DNA from: Marsupella aquatica
Lineage: Eukaryota > Marchantiophyta
Length of the DNA: 64,000 nt
Assembly: GCA_973895155.1 (NCBI GenBank)
Contig: OZ316895.1
Location: 12,462,001 to 12,526,000, forward strand
Reading direction: 5' to 3'
Of this stretch, positions 63,241 to 64,000 are shown piece after piece. Below the pieces are notes generated by a model that made no database searches, was not told where the DNA came from, and worked only from the letters and a program-made list of their open reading frames with translations. The first letter of the stretch is position 1. Every line of letters begins with the position of its first letter. A program made the position numbers and the translations under genes.

Positions 63241-64000
63241 CTACTCATCAATTATACCTTCCATGTAAATTTTGAGAGTTTTCAAAACATTCTTAGGAAT
63301 TGTCAAACCTCTATCCATAATATTTTGTTCTTTAGCATCTGACTTAAACCCATACATTGCAGAATTTGCAAACTGCCAACTTTGAGTAACATTGTCAAAC
63401 CCAGGATCCAGCTCCCAAGTCTTAGTGGTTTGAAAGCAACGTTCATATCGAACATCATCCTTTGCATCATGCTTACCATGTTTAGGCCTCCACCATTGTA
63501 CTTGGAACATAGGAGCATTCCTAAGAGGAATGCTCTCAACAGACGTTGAAGAAGACCCTTCAATATGTTGCAAATCTGTTGAGGGAACCTCATGGTTTGG
63601 ATCCACACCACCCAAAGCTCGAACCAACCAGAAATGCCCTTTGCCATTTTCCTGTTCCCATTCATCCTCTGGACGTAAAAATACAAAGTGACCTTCTTGA
63701 ATATCTTGTAGAGGAATCCAACGTGCAGGTTCTCGCTCTTGTCGTGCACCAACAAAAGGTGCAGCTTGATCTTCCATCTCTTCCATGTACTCATTTTGAA
63801 GGTCCATCATCTCTGGATTTTGAGAAGGTTCACTTGATGGCTGAGATGACCCCAAAATCATCTTGTAACCTGTGCCATGGTTAGTCTTTGGCCAAAAATC
63901 AGTTGTCAATGGCAAATGTCTTTCCCCCTCCCCTTCTATTGTAAGTTCCTCGGACAGTGCTTGCACAAGATTCTCCCAATATTTGACCAGAGGAAATCTC
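63241..64000 (-). CDS. Unrecognised protein, C-terminal part (N-terminus beyond window)
   Basis: An open frame of about 252 codons runs from the right edge to a TAG at 63241. No ATG is needed inside, since the frame is open to base 64000 (RFPLVKYWENLVQ...). I do not recognise the family. A Gln/Glu-rich middle (DLQNEYMEEMEDQ) precedes ARWIPLQDIQEGHFVFLRP, then GHFWLVRALGGV and MFQVQWWRPKHGKHDAK, a beta-strand-like pattern similar to BAH or Tudor-type chromatin-reader folds. ERCFQTTKTWELDPGF and a Lys/Ile-rich tail follow. The hAT-like element lies 256 bp beyond the stop. Such WWRP-type domains in plants can belong to transposon proteins, so a mobile-element origin is possible but unproven. Confidence 0.6.
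   Translation of the reverse strand, partial: RFPLVKYWENLVQALSEELTIEGEGERHLPLTTDFWPKTNHGTGYKMILGSSQPSSEPSQNPEMMDLQNEYMEEMEDQAAPFVGARQEREPARWIPLQDIQEGHFVFLRPEDEWEQENGKGHFWLVRALGGVDPNHEVPSTDLQHIEGSSSTSVESIPLRNAPMFQVQWWRPKHGKHDAKDDVRYERCFQTTKTWELDPGFDNVTQSWQFANSAMYGFKSDAKEQNIMDRGLTIPKNVLKTLKIYMEGIIDE

Overview
This is nuclear DNA from a land plant or a close streptophyte relative. It has GT-AG introns of about 70 bp to 1.5 kb, five protein genes whose closest known relatives are plant proteins, a plant-type LINE remnant and TTTAGGG-like telomeric motifs. The intron density, the repeat content and the style of the LINE suggest a non-seed plant, possibly a bryophyte such as a liverwort. That placement is inference; nothing in the window proves the species. 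I found no bacterial operons, CRISPR arrays, rRNA genes or intact tRNA genes.

Layout. (1) 357-2409 (+): 3' part of an R3H plus G-patch RNA-binding protein gene, running in from the left edge. (2) 2410-6418: gene-free. (3) 6419-7633 (+): intronless YqaJ/lambda-exonuclease-type nuclease with a possible organelle presequence. (4) 8665-11263 (-): complete translin gene, 7 exons, 225 aa, rebuilt with every splice phase agreeing; it includes a 26-nt micro-exon. (5) 13635-19346 (-): complete prolyl oligopeptidase gene, 12 exons, 795 aa from the long start or 726 aa from the short one. (6) 20700-27050: repeat island with short terminal-inverted-repeat (TIR) elements, minisatellites and a 5'-truncated LINE on the minus strand. 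(7) 27050-35300: gene-poor DNA with a tRNA-derived SINE candidate, a telomere-like patch and a hairpin repeat array. (8) 35705-49303 (+): GCN2 eIF2-alpha kinase gene, 29 exons, about 1311 aa. (9) 49304-62740: gene-poor DNA with decayed tandem repeats. (10) 62741-62984: non-autonomous hAT-like element with an 8-bp target-site duplication. (11) 63241-64000 (-): 3' end of an unrecognised open frame running off the right edge.

The genes are ordinary single-copy housekeeping genes with no operon-like logic. GCN2 senses uncharged tRNA and phosphorylates eIF2-alpha. Translin is a small nucleic-acid-binding protein and prolyl oligopeptidase cuts proline-containing peptides. No gene group looks like a new biological system. 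The most interesting signals are the upstream ATGs built from a 20-nt repeat just before GCN2, two independent GC-AG introns, the alternative starts of prolyl oligopeptidase, a hairpin array near 31.8 kb, the clean hAT-type MITE, and an unassigned FWLVRALG/WWRP-type protein at the right edge.
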